From CAMEON01 sp964427175 (lineage in GTDB: Bacteria; Bacillota; Clostridia; Oscillospirales; CAG-272), in NCBI GenBank assembly GCA_964427175.1, contig CAYRTP010000016.1:1-21864 (forward strand): DNA of 21,864 bases. Direction: 5' to 3'. Positions 15,117-21,864 of the stretch are shown piece after piece; position 1 is the stretch's first letter; each line of letters starts with the position of its first letter. The notes below the pieces were generated by a model. It saw only the letters and a program-made list of their open reading frames with translations. It made no database searches and was not told where the DNA came from. A program made the translations under genes and the position numbers.

Positions 15117-17786
15117 ATGAAAACCAAACGGATCCTCTCCCTCCTTTTCGCCGTGGTCATAATGATGACCGCCCTCTGTATCCCGACACTCCTCCCGGCT
15201 TCCGCCGAAGAACCCGCCGACTACGTCCGCGACGGTCTCTTTGCCTGGTATAAAGGAGATGAAAACACCCGCATTGGCCACGATCTTCAAGCCACCGCAT
15301 GGCAAGATCTGATTGGCAACCACGACCTCCCCGTTGCAACCGACAACCGAAACTACTTTACCGAGGAAGGCCTTCGCGTAGAGGGAGCCAAGCACTATTT
15401 CCCCCAAGCGATCCTGGATCTGGTCAACAACAGCTTCTATACCATCGAGATCGAATTCGGGGACTTCACACCCATCGGAACCGACTACAACGTGTTCATG
15501 AACAGCGGCAACGACAATTTCTCCCTGTTCCGCCGCGTATCCGAGGATGTCATCGAATGGAAATTCGGAGGCGGCAATACCCGCCCCAAGATCCGAGAGA
15601 GCCTGCGGTATCTGGGCAATCATCTGCTCACCTTCACCTGCGAGTACGGCGGCTCCATCGTCATGTACGTGGACGGCGTGGAAATGGCCCGAGCTGATTG
15701 CAACCTCTACATGGGCGCAGATAACCTGTTTATCGGCCAATCCGAAGAGTCCCGCAGTTACGAGGCACTCTACAAGAACATCCGCTTCTACTCTCGCCCC
15801 CTCACCGCCGAGGAGGTAGCACAGAATTCCCTCGCGGCGGGCTACGAGCCCATCCAAGAGAACAGTTATCCCCCCTCCCACATCACGGTAGCCCAGCCTG
15901 TCACAAACATCATTGGTGACGTGGCCATGGTCCGCCCCATCAACTCCCAAGCCGAGTTTAAGGAGATGATGAACGGGAACGAACTCCCCGCCACCGCCAT
16001 CTACGAGATTAACGCCAAGCTGGAAGTCCTGGACACCGATGGCAACCCCTTTTCAACGGTTGAGAAGGTATTTGAAAAAGGGAACTATCGGATCCTCCCG
16101 TGCTTCTCCTTCTCGGACAAAGCAACCGCTACCGCCCTGGCCGACTACCTGAACGGGATCTATTTCTCGGATGTCCAGCTCATGAGTGCAAACAAGGACG
16201 TTCTGAAATACGCCCGCCAGCTGCTCCCCGCCGCGGTCGGCATCCTGGATCTCCGCGGCGAGTATGCCTCTGCCGCTGACCTTTCCGAGGAACAACTGCT
16301 GGATATCCGCCGCGCGGTCAAAACCTATAACGCCAATGTGGCCGTCCTCCCCGTGGGACTCTGTCGGAGTGAGGACGTGCAATATCTCTACGATCGCCAG
16401 GTCAACGTATGGTCCTGGGGCTCCGCCGATCCCAACGATACCGAGATCTGCTACGCCCTCCTGTCGGGTGCCGTAGGCGTGGTGTCCGATGACACCGATC
16501 GCCACCTGGAGATCGCCTGCCATATGCTGGCAAAAAATACCCTGACCCGAATTCCCACCAACGTAGGCCACCGCGGCATCCCCTCCCAGGCCCCCGAAAA
16601 CACCTTGGAGGGCTCTATCCTGGCTTATGAGCAGGGAGCCACCGTCATTGAGATGGATGTCTACCTGTCCAAGGACGGCCACATCGTGGTCATGCACGAC
16701 AGCTCCTCGGGGCGCACCTGCAGTGCCAATCTGGAGGTAGAGAAATTCAACCTGGCACAGATCAAAAAGGTCTACGCCAACAAAGGTTATGAAGATGACC
16801 CGGCCTATTCGGACTGCCGTATTCCCACCTTGGAGGAATACATGGAATGGTTCAAGGGGAAGGACTGTATGCTCTTTATCGAGATCAAATCCTCCAACAC
16901 CGCCATCGTCCCCGCCCTCAAAGCGTTGGTGGACAAGTACGATATGTACGATCAATGCTCGGTCATTACCTTCCACGAGCACATCATGGCCGCCATGCGA
17001 GAGGATTATCCGGAAATGTCGGTCGGTGCCCTCTGCTCCTCCAATATGAGCGGTACAGCTACCTCATCCGAGGAAGCTCTGCGCTGGGATGCCAGGTTTT
17101 TCGGCCCCTATAACGGAACCCTGAACCCCAACTGCGGCGGCCTGGACGGAGATGACCTCCGCGCCTGTCTGATCCGCGGTGTGAGCGTCTACCCCTGGAC
17201 CATCGACGGAAGCCCCGAAGCACTCTCGCAGTATTTCCTTTGGGGCTACAGCGGCCTGACCAACAATCACGCCGACCAGTTCAAAAACACCGCCAAAAGG
17301 CTGGAATTAACAGAGGACTACACCTATCGTCTCAACCACGCCACCAAACTGGTCTGTACCGTCACCAATTACGATCAAAGCACCTATGAAAAGCCCGTCG
17401 ATCAGATCGTGGTGCTGGAAGGAGACGCGAAGGTCAGCCGAAACGGCATCACCCCACTATCCGAGGGAGAGATAACCTTCATGACCCTCTCCTCCCTGAG
17501 CTGTATGGGCCAAGAGGACTACATCATGTACACCCAGCCCATGACCATCCGCGTAGGAAACCCGCAGGATGAGGAAACCGCCGTCGAGACAGCCGAAGAA
17601 ACGGCGGCAGATACAATTGCGGAAACAACCGCTGTAACCGACGTTGATGTCTCCACCGAAACCAAGGAGGGAACCTCCGAGCCCCCCAAAAAGAAGGGTT
17701 GTCGTTCCACCGCGGACGGCACGATCCTGATCCTCATCATCGCGGGAGCGGTGCTGACTGTTTCCCGTAAGAAGAATTCCGCATAA
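15117..17786 (+). CDS. Secreted membrane-anchored glycerophosphodiester phosphodiesterase with lectin-like domain
   Basis: An 889-residue protein when started at 15117, where AAAGGAGA precedes the ATG. Parts in order: signal peptide (basic start, hydrophobic core about 8-25, cleavage near LPASA-EE); concanavalin A/LamG-like domain (about 35-240); a degenerate GDPD-like barrel (about 260-475) that keeps the closing strand GAVGVVSDDT but no HRG start; a second GDPD barrel with the catalytic set HRG...APENT (about 484-496), EMDVYLSKDG and VVMHD (about 512-527); a beta-rich module; a Thr/Glu-rich linker; and a C-terminal hydrophobic anchor ending in RKK, preceded by KKKGCRS. GDPD enzymes split glycerophosphodiesters into glycerol-3-phosphate and an alcohol. 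On the cell surface, lipid head groups or teichoic acid are plausible substrates. As sequenced it is in frame with the SDR upstream. Confidence 0.85.
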   Translation: MKTKRILSLLFAVVIMMTALCIPTLLPASAEEPADYVRDGLFAWYKGDENTRIGHDLQATAWQDLIGNHDLPVATDNRNYFTEEGLRVEGAKHYFPQAILDLVNNSFYTIEIEFGDFTPIGTDYNVFMNSGNDNFSLFRRVSEDVIEWKFGGGNTRPKIRESLRYLGNHLLTFTCEYGGSIVMYVDGVEMARADCNLYMGADNLFIGQSEESRSYEALYKNIRFYSRPLTAEEVAQNSLAAGYEPIQENSYPPSHITVAQPVTNIIGDVAMVRPINSQAEFKEMMNGNELPATAIYEINAKLEVLDTDGNPFSTVEKVFEKGNYRILPCFSFSDKATATALADYLNGIYFSDVQLMSANKDVLKYARQLLPAAVGILDLRGEYASAADLSEEQLLDIRRAVKTYNANVAVLPVGLCRSEDVQYLYDRQVNVWSWGSADPNDTEICYALLSGAVGVVSDDTDRHLEIACHMLAKNTLTRIPTNVGHRGIPSQAPENTLEGSILAYEQGATVIEMDVYLSKDGHIVVMHDSSSGRTCSANLEVEKFNLAQIKKVYANKGYEDDPAYSDCRIPTLEEYMEWFKGKDCMLFIEIKSSNTAIVPALKALVDKYDMYDQCSVITFHEHIMAAMREDYPEMSVGALCSSNMSGTATSSEEALRWDARFFGPYNGTLNPNCGGLDGDDLRACLIRGVSVYPWTIDGSPEALSQYFLWGYSGLTNNHADQFKNTAKRLELTEDYTYRLNHATKLVCTVTNYDQSTYEKPVDQIVVLEGDAKVSRNGITPLSEGEITFMTLSSLSCMGQEDYIMYTQPMTIRVGNPQDEETAVETAEETAADTIAETTAVTDVDVSTETKEGTSEPPKKKGCRSTADGTILILIIAGAVLTVSRKKNSA

Positions 17787-17794
17787 CGAAAAAA

Positions 17795-17836
17795 CAGGAG
17801 AGAAACCACGTTGGGGTTTCTCTCCTGAATTTTTTT
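17795..17836. terminator. Bidirectional rho-independent terminator
   Basis: CAGGAGAGAAACC (17795-17807) and GGTTTCTCTCCTG (17815-17827) form a perfect 13-bp stem with a 7-base loop. A T-run (17830-17836) follows on the plus strand, and the A-run before the stem (about 17789-17794) gives a U-tract on the minus strand. It therefore serves both the GDPD gene and the converging glyA. Confidence 0.92.
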
Positions 17837-17843
17837 GTTCGGA

Positions 17844-19088
17844 TCAGTACAAAGGATACTTCTCGCAAAGACCCTTGACGATGGCGCGGCACTCGTCAGC
17901 GGTGCCCTCGAAATCGGTGGCAACCAGCTTGAACAGGTGCGCGATGGTCTTCATGTCTTCCTCAACCAGACCGCGAGTGGTCACGGCAGGGGTACCCACA
18001 CGGACACCGGAGGTCACGAAGGGCTTCTCGGGGTCATTGGGAATGGCATTCTTGTTGACCGTGATGTGAACCTCGTCCAGACGGCGCTCCATCTCCTTAC
18101 CGGTGATGTACATGGGACGGAGATCCACCAGCATGAGGTGGTTGTCGGTACCGCCCGAAACCAGCTCAAAGCCTTCAGCCAGCAGAGCCTCAGCCAAAGC
18201 CTTGGCGTTGAGCACCACCTGGTGCTGGTAAGCCTTGAAGGACTCATCCAGCGCCTCACCGAAGCAGACAGCCTTACCGGCGATCACGTGCTCCAGAGGA
18301 CCGCCCTGGATACCGGGGAAAATGGCCTTGTTGATCTTCTTGGCAATCTCCTCGTTGTTGGTCAGGATCAGACCGCCGCGGGGACCGCGCAGGGTCTTGT
18401 GGGTGGTGGTGGTCACCACGTCGGCATAGGGAACAGGGGAGGGATGCTCGCCTGCGGCGACCAGACCGGCGATGTGAGCCATATCCACCATCAGGTAAGC
18501 GCCGACGCTGTGAGCGATCTCGGCCAGACGGGCGAAGTCGATCACACGGGGGTAAGCCGAAGCACCGGCGACGATCAGCTTGGGCTGAACCTCGCGGGCC
18601 TGAGCCTCCAGCTTGTCATAGTCGATGGTGTGGGTATCATCCTCTACACCGTAGGAAACGAAGTTGTAATACAGACCCGACAGGTTCACGGGAGAGCCGT
18701 GGGTCAGATGACCGCCGTGAGCCAGGCTCATGCCCATCACCGTGTCACCGGCCTGAAGCAGAGCGATGTAAACAGCGGTGTTTGCCTGAGAACCCGAGTG
18801 AGGCTGTACGTTGGCGAACTGCGCGCCAAAGAGCTTGCAGGCACGCTCGATAGCGATGTTCTCCACTACGTCCACGCAGTGGCAACCGCCATAGTAACGC
18901 TTGGAGGGGTAACCCTCGGCATATTTATTGGTCAGCACACTGCCGACAGCCATCATAACAGCCTCAGAAACTACGTTCTCGGAGGCGATCAGCTCCAGAC
19001 CGTCCCGCTCACGGGTCAGCTCGGCATCAATGGCGGCGGCAACCTGGGGGTCGCGCTGAGCCAGATATTGGTTCATTTCTTGAATCAT
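17844..19088 (-). CDS. glyA: Serine hydroxymethyltransferase
   Basis: A 414-residue, pyridoxal-phosphate-dependent cytoplasmic enzyme that converts serine and tetrahydrofolate to glycine and 5,10-methylenetetrahydrofolate, the main one-carbon source. Signatures seen: LELIASENVVSEAV, NKYAEGYPSKRYYGG, QPHSGSQAN, VDMAHIAGLVAAG, and the cofactor lysine Lys231 in VTTTTHKTLRGPRGG. Length is normal. The ATG at 19088 lies about 13 bases after AAGGA, a longer gap than usual; the ATG at 19076 (MNQYL) is an alternative but sits further from that site. It is a single gene between a bidirectional terminator and a divergent promoter region. Confidence 0.98.
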   Translation of the reverse strand: MIQEMNQYLAQRDPQVAAAIDAELTRERDGLELIASENVVSEAVMMAVGSVLTNKYAEGYPSKRYYGGCHCVDVVENIAIERACKLFGAQFANVQPHSGSQANTAVYIALLQAGDTVMGMSLAHGGHLTHGSPVNLSGLYYNFVSYGVEDDTHTIDYDKLEAQAREVQPKLIVAGASAYPRVIDFARLAEIAHSVGAYLMVDMAHIAGLVAAGEHPSPVPYADVVTTTTHKTLRGPRGGLILTNNEEIAKKINKAIFPGIQGGPLEHVIAGKAVCFGEALDESFKAYQHQVVLNAKALAEALLAEGFELVSGGTDNHLMLVDLRPMYITGKEMERRLDEVHITVNKNAIPNDPEKPFVTSGVRVGTPAVTTRGLVEEDMKTIAHLFKLVATDFEGTADECRAIVKGLCEKYPLY

Positions 19089-19123
19089 AAGTTTGGTACC
19101 ATCCTTGATTAAAATAATACTAC

Positions 19124-19159
19124 ATTATAACATTATACAAAATTTTTTATTTAAAACAA
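19124..19159 (-). promoter_or_regulatory. Promoter region of glyA
   Basis: Two minus-strand TATAAT boxes lie close together (19137-19132 and 19129-19124). TTGTTT (19159-19154) stands 16 bases before the first of them. Either -10 could be used. The leader to the glyA ATG is short (about 30-40 bases) with no riboswitch-like structure visible. Confidence 0.55.
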
Positions 19160-19211
19160 GTCATGAAATGAACAAAATCGAAAACTTTTTTGAAAAATTT
19201 TTAAGATATCA

Positions 19212-19241
19212 TTGACAAAAGGGTAGGTGTTGTGGTATAAT
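19212..19241 (+). promoter_or_regulatory. Strong promoter of the mgsA-like gene
   Basis: Perfect TTGACA (19212-19217), 18 bases, perfect TATAAT (19236-19241), with TGG before the -10 as an extended -10. The leader of about 70 bases contains a small inverted repeat (GGGAA / TTCCC around 19263-19277) before the GTGAGG ribosome binding site. No later promoter is evident before thrS, so this may drive the whole right-hand operon. Confidence 0.85.
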
Positions 19242-19318
19242 GTGATATATCGGGTATAAGGGGGAATGATGTTTCCCGCTTGGTACTGTCCAATAAAAAG
19301 GAAAAGTGAGGTTTGCGA

Positions 19319-19744
19319 ATGGAAATTGCAATTATTGCCCATGATTTGAAAAAAGAATTGATGACCCAGTTTTGTATCGCCTATTGTGGAATTCTGAGCA
19401 AACATAATCTCTGTGCAACCAGCATCACCGCTAAGTACATTTCCGAAGCAACCGGCCTGGATATCGAGCGTCTGCTCACAGGCGAGCAGGGCGGCGAGCA
19501 GCAGATCGCGTCCCGCATCGCGTATAACGAGATCGACGTTCTCCTGTACTTCCGCGATACCCGTCCCACCGCAGGCTACGACGAGACCGAGCACGAGCTG
19601 CTCCGTATGTGCGACCTGTATAACATCCCCGTTGCCACCAATATCGCCACCGCCGAAGTGCTGGTCATGGCCCTGGACCGCGGCGACCTGGATTGGCGCG
19701 AGGTCATGAATCCCCGTTCGGACTATAACCGCAACAAGAAGTAA
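19319..19744 (+). CDS. Methylglyoxal synthase-like protein with altered catalytic motifs
   Basis: A 141-residue protein of the MGS-like fold. Methylglyoxal synthase turns dihydroxyacetone phosphate into methylglyoxal and phosphate. Conserved parts: IAIIAHDLKK (2-11), TGLDIERLLTGEQGGEQQ (45-62), and NIPVATNIATAE (102-113). Compared with E. coli MgsA as I recall it, several key positions differ: GGDQQ is GGEQQ (Asp71 to Glu60), PHDPD is GYDET (His98 to Tyr87, Asp101 to Thr90), and the phosphate loop TGTTG is TSITA. The early His-Asp pair (8-9) and a lysine (12) remain. It may be an active variant, a regulator, or an enzyme with another substrate. The ATG at 19319 follows GTGAGG; the TTG at 19313 is a weaker choice. 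Confidence 0.75.
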   Translation: MEIAIIAHDLKKELMTQFCIAYCGILSKHNLCATSITAKYISEATGLDIERLLTGEQGGEQQIASRIAYNEIDVLLYFRDTRPTAGYDETEHELLRMCDLYNIPVATNIATAEVLVMALDRGDLDWREVMNPRSDYNRNKK

Positions 19745-19779
19745 GATCGGCGGAACTCTGCCCCAAAAGGAATACGCCC

Positions 19780-19988
19780 CCCGAGGGTCGCGACAGAGAA
19801 GGGAACCTTTCCAAATGGATCGGCTGTAAGTTCCCCCGCAAAAGCTCGGACGGGTACCGCCCTTTTGTTCCCGCAATTGAATAGGGGTACTGTACCCTGT
19901 GAGTGAAATATTCGGGTGGAACCGTGTGTTTTGAATGAAATGCACCCCGAAGGCTGTCCTTTTGGATAACCTTCGGGGTTTTTGTTTT
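19780..19988 (+). ncRNA. T-box leader, probably threonyl-tRNA sensing
   Basis: The T-box motif GGGTGGAACCG is at 19914-19924. The mutually exclusive structures are visible: the antiterminator pairs TTCGGGTG (19911-19918) with CACCCCGAA (19943-19951), and the terminator pairs CCCCGAAGG (19945-19953) with CCTTCGGGG (19970-19978), followed by a T-run. Upstream are a short stem III-like hairpin (GGGTA-CTG-TACCC, 19885-19897), AGAGA (19796-19800), and a GGGAAC/GTTCCC stem (19801-19835) enclosing GGCTG. A candidate specifier codon is ACC (19856-19858), a threonine codon. The exact 5' end is uncertain. Uncharged tRNA should favour the antiterminator and let transcription reach the genes downstream, including thrS. 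Confidence 0.88.
19945..19988 (+). terminator. T-box regulated terminator
   Basis: A 9-bp stem, CCCCGAAGG (19945-19953) with CCTTCGGGG (19970-19978), is followed by TTTTTGTTTT. The left arm is also needed for the antiterminator helix, so the two cannot form together. Confidence 0.88.
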
Positions 19989-20018
19989 GCAAATCGCTCT
20001 GCAGAAAGGAGTCATGGC

Positions 20019-20375
20019 ATGAGCAAAAAACTTTTCGATATACAAAAAGAGATCCGCTATACCAAGCTGGAGCTCGGTCTGCTGGAACGGACCGACTGTA
20101 CCGACGAGGAAAACCAAGATTACCTGCAAATGATCCGAAACGGCCAACCCCTTCCCGAGGGGATCTTCCAACACGAGACCCCCGGCGGCGAGAAGATCGA
20201 CGAATTCTACCGTCTTTACGACTCCAAGCCAACCGAATCCGAGTTACAGGAGTACCTGGCACTCAAACAGTATCAGGAGCTTTCCACCATAAGAAGGTGT
20301 ATGGTGACCCTGACGGTGATCGCCGTGATCGCCTCCGCCCTCGGATTGTGGATACTCTACTGCCTGGCACGATAG
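20019..20375 (+). CDS. Small protein with C-terminal membrane helix, unknown function
   Basis: A 118-residue protein starting at 20019, with AAAGGAG 7 bases upstream. Longer starts fall inside the T-box terminator and are rejected. Residues 1-90 are hydrophilic and acidic (DIQKEIRYTKLELGLLERTD; ESELQEYLALKQYQEL), probably helical. Residues about 94-115 (VTLTVIAVIASALGLWIL) form a single membrane segment, so the protein is probably tail-anchored with its bulk in the cytoplasm. It is the first gene after the T-box. I do not recognise a family. Confidence 0.75.
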   Translation: MSKKLFDIQKEIRYTKLELGLLERTDCTDEENQDYLQMIRNGQPLPEGIFQHETPGGEKIDEFYRLYDSKPTESELQEYLALKQYQELSTIRRCMVTLTVIAVIASALGLWILYCLAR

Positions 20376-20397
20376 TCAATCATAAGGTATAGATTTC

Positions 20398-20922
20398 ATG
20401 AAAATCGAGAAAAAAGCTATAAAAGATATATTCCAATTTACGGGTGAATATTTATTAGCCGTTGTTTTAGGTCTGTTTCTTGGGACAATAGCCGATATCG
20501 TAATCCAATCGCTGGTCTGGAAGCTGTTCTCCAATGCTTTGGTTTGCCGTGTTACTGAGTTCATGGTATGCCTATTGATTTCGGCAGGGAACATCTGCGT
20601 AACCTCGGGCCGTATCGCCTATAAAGAAAGGCGCGTAAATATCCTTGCAACGATATTAGCTTTGAATCTCGTGCTTGTCTTGCAGTTGATTTTGGCACTT
20701 GTTTTTCAGTTTGTGTCTTACATCAGCGGCGCGGGCTTTTGGTTGGGCGTTCTGTTTTGTCACGGCGGCAACGGCAAGGCTCCGTATGTGGACACACCCC
20801 GGGGATATTTCCTGCTGGGCATGATCGTGTGTATGGTCGTATACGGTGCGGTTGCTTGCGTGGCACAGCAAATAGGATACAAGCAACGAATCAAGTCCCG
20901 TGAAAAAACATTACAAAAATAA
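20398..20922 (+). CDS. Polytopic membrane protein, unknown function
   Basis: A 174-residue protein with about four hydrophobic segments: residues 17-40 (LLAVVLGLFLGTIADIVI), 48-68, 80-105 (ILATILALNLVLVLQLILAL) and 138-158, plus a basic C-terminal tail (KQRIKSREKTLQK). The ribosome binding site is weak (AAGGT about 10 bases upstream). The base composition is AT-richer than thrS and mgsA, which hints at later acquisition. It lies 22 bases after the previous gene and 32 before thrS. I do not recognise a family. Confidence 0.7.
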   Translation: MKIEKKAIKDIFQFTGEYLLAVVLGLFLGTIADIVIQSLVWKLFSNALVCRVTEFMVCLLISAGNICVTSGRIAYKERRVNILATILALNLVLVLQLILALVFQFVSYISGAGFWLGVLFCHGGNGKAPYVDTPRGYFLLGMIVCMVVYGAVACVAQQIGYKQRIKSREKTLQK

Positions 20923-20954
20923 AAATTTCCATATATATTTGGAGGAAAAAACCT

Positions 20955-21864
20955 ATGAACATCAATTTCAAAGAAAAATCCCTGACCTTCGACGCGCCAC
21001 TGTCGGTCTTTGATGCCGCGGCCGCCGCCGAGCTGGTCACCCGTGCCCACATCGCCGCCCGCGTCAACGGTAAGCTTGTAGGCATGACTCAGATCATCGA
21101 CACCGATGCCGACGTAGAGCTCCTCACCTTTGCCGATGAGGACGGTAAGCACGTCTTCCGCCACACCGCCTCCCACATCCTGGCCCAGGCCGTGAAGCGT
21201 CTCTACCCCAACACCAAGCTCACCATCGGTCCCGCCATCGACAACGGCTTCTACTACGACTTTGACAGCGACGTGTCCTTCACCCCCGAGGTCCTCAAGA
21301 ACCTGGAGGCCGAGATGAAGAAGATCGTCAAGGAGAACCTCAAGATCGAGCGTTTCGAGCTCCCCCGCGCCGAGGCGATCGCCTTCATGACCGAACGTGA
21401 AGAGCCCTATAAGGTCCAGCTCATCGAGGAGCTTCCCGAGGATGCCGTCATCAGCTTCTACCGCCAGGGTGACTTCGTTGACCTCTGTGCAGGTCCTCAC
21501 CTGTTCTCCACGGGTGCCGTCAAGGCCTTCAAGCTGACCCAGTGCACCGGTGCATACTGGAAGGGCGATCAGAAGAACAAGATGCTCCAGCGCGTCTACG
21601 GCGTGGCTTACCCCACCAAGGACGAGATGAACGCCTACCTCACCGCCGTTGAGGAGGCCCGCAAGCGCGACCACAATAAGCTGGGCCGTGAGCTGGAATA
21701 CTTCACCACGGTAGAATCCATCGGCCAGGGCCTGCCCATCCTCCTGCCCAAGGGTGCTCGCGTCATCCAGACCCTCCAGCGCTGGATCGAGGACGAGGAG
21801 CAGAAGCGTGGCTATCAGCTCACCAAGACCCCCCTCATGGCCAAGCGTGACCTGTACCGCATCT
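20955..21864 (+). CDS. thrS: Threonyl-tRNA synthetase, N-terminal part, cut by the window edge
   Basis: The first 303 residues are visible. Order: TGS domain (about 1-60), the second additional (editing) domain with HxxxH as His70-His74 (RHTASH) and the second metal-type pair Cys178 and His182 (LCAGPH), linker, and the beginning of the class II catalytic core (LGRELEYF, GQGLPILLPKGA). The enzyme charges tRNA-Thr; the N-terminal domain removes mischarged serine. GGAGG lies 9 bases before the ATG at 20955. There is no promoter or terminator in the 32-base gap before it, so it depends on transcription through the T-box and the two small membrane genes. The catalytic domain and anticodon-binding domain lie beyond the window. 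Confidence 0.98.
   Translation, partial: MNINFKEKSLTFDAPLSVFDAAAAAELVTRAHIAARVNGKLVGMTQIIDTDADVELLTFADEDGKHVFRHTASHILAQAVKRLYPNTKLTIGPAIDNGFYYDFDSDVSFTPEVLKNLEAEMKKIVKENLKIERFELPRAEAIAFMTEREEPYKVQLIEELPEDAVISFYRQGDFVDLCAGPHLFSTGAVKAFKLTQCTGAYWKGDQKNKMLQRVYGVAYPTKDEMNAYLTAVEEARKRDHNKLGRELEYFTTVESIGQGLPILLPKGARVIQTLQRWIEDEEQKRGYQLTKTPLMAKRDLYRI

Noticed and set aside
14610..15950. A 446-codon minus-strand frame across the SDR-GDPD junction
   Set aside because: It covers two well supported plus-strand genes and shows only biased composition.
17835..19112. A 425-codon plus-strand frame opposite glyA
   Set aside because: glyA carries every serine hydroxymethyltransferase motif on the minus strand; the antisense translation is Gly/Val/His-rich with no recognisable domain.
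19266..19349. A possible upstream peptide frame in the mgsA leader starting at ATGATG
   Set aside because: The purine run is too close to the ATG to act as a normal ribosome binding site, and the frame overlaps the mgsA start.
20760..21674. A 304-codon minus-strand frame opposite thrS
   Set aside because: thrS is certain on the plus strand; this frame is a composition artefact.
1..21864. CRISPR arrays, tRNA or rRNA genes
   Set aside because: No regularly spaced repeats and no tRNA- or rRNA-like stretches were noticed on either strand.

Overview
The window looks like the chromosome of a spore-forming member of the Clostridia (Bacillota), probably an uncultured gut species. The evidence is a sigma-K fragment, spoVAD and spoVAE, a T-box leader, strong AGGAGG-type ribosome binding sites and GC-rich codon use in the housekeeping genes. 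I name no genus. The left third (about 1-7,200) is visibly AT-richer and carries carbohydrate catabolism. The rest is GC-richer core genome with sporulation and housekeeping functions.

Left block (1-7,257): a possible terminator arm and a possible group II intron fragment at the very edge, a GH63-like six-hairpin glycosidase on the minus strand, a divergent AraC-family regulator, and a large GH2 beta-galactosidase-type enzyme on the minus strand. The AraC and GH2 genes converge on a strong hairpin. This reads as a small regulated glycan-utilisation cassette with no visible transporter.

Junction (7,258-9,340): a large serine recombinase runs directly into the 3' half of sigK. The recombinase stop codon lies inside an AATGA motif at the conserved Asn-Glu codons of sigK, where skin-type elements interrupt this gene. 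No 5' half of sigK is visible. I infer that this is the right end of a sigK-intervening (skin) element that extends left past the window edge, with the glycosidases as its cargo. This is the most interesting part of the window.

Core block (9,345-17,786): spoVAE and spoVAD (minus strand, probably forespore-expressed) meet sigK tail to tail. Divergent from them is a plus-strand run of four closely spaced genes: an M16C zinc peptidase, a very lysine-rich small protein, a short-chain dehydrogenase (SDR), and a secreted, membrane-anchored protein with a lectin-like domain and two GDPD-like domains. The last two share one open frame only because of a run of nine A residues. A bidirectional terminator follows.

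Right block (17,844-21,864): glyA (serine hydroxymethyltransferase, minus strand) is divergent from a methylglyoxal-synthase-like gene whose catalytic motifs are altered. Next comes a T-box leader, then two small membrane proteins of unknown function, then thrS, which runs off the window. The T-box probably senses threonyl-tRNA and controls the whole run including thrS.
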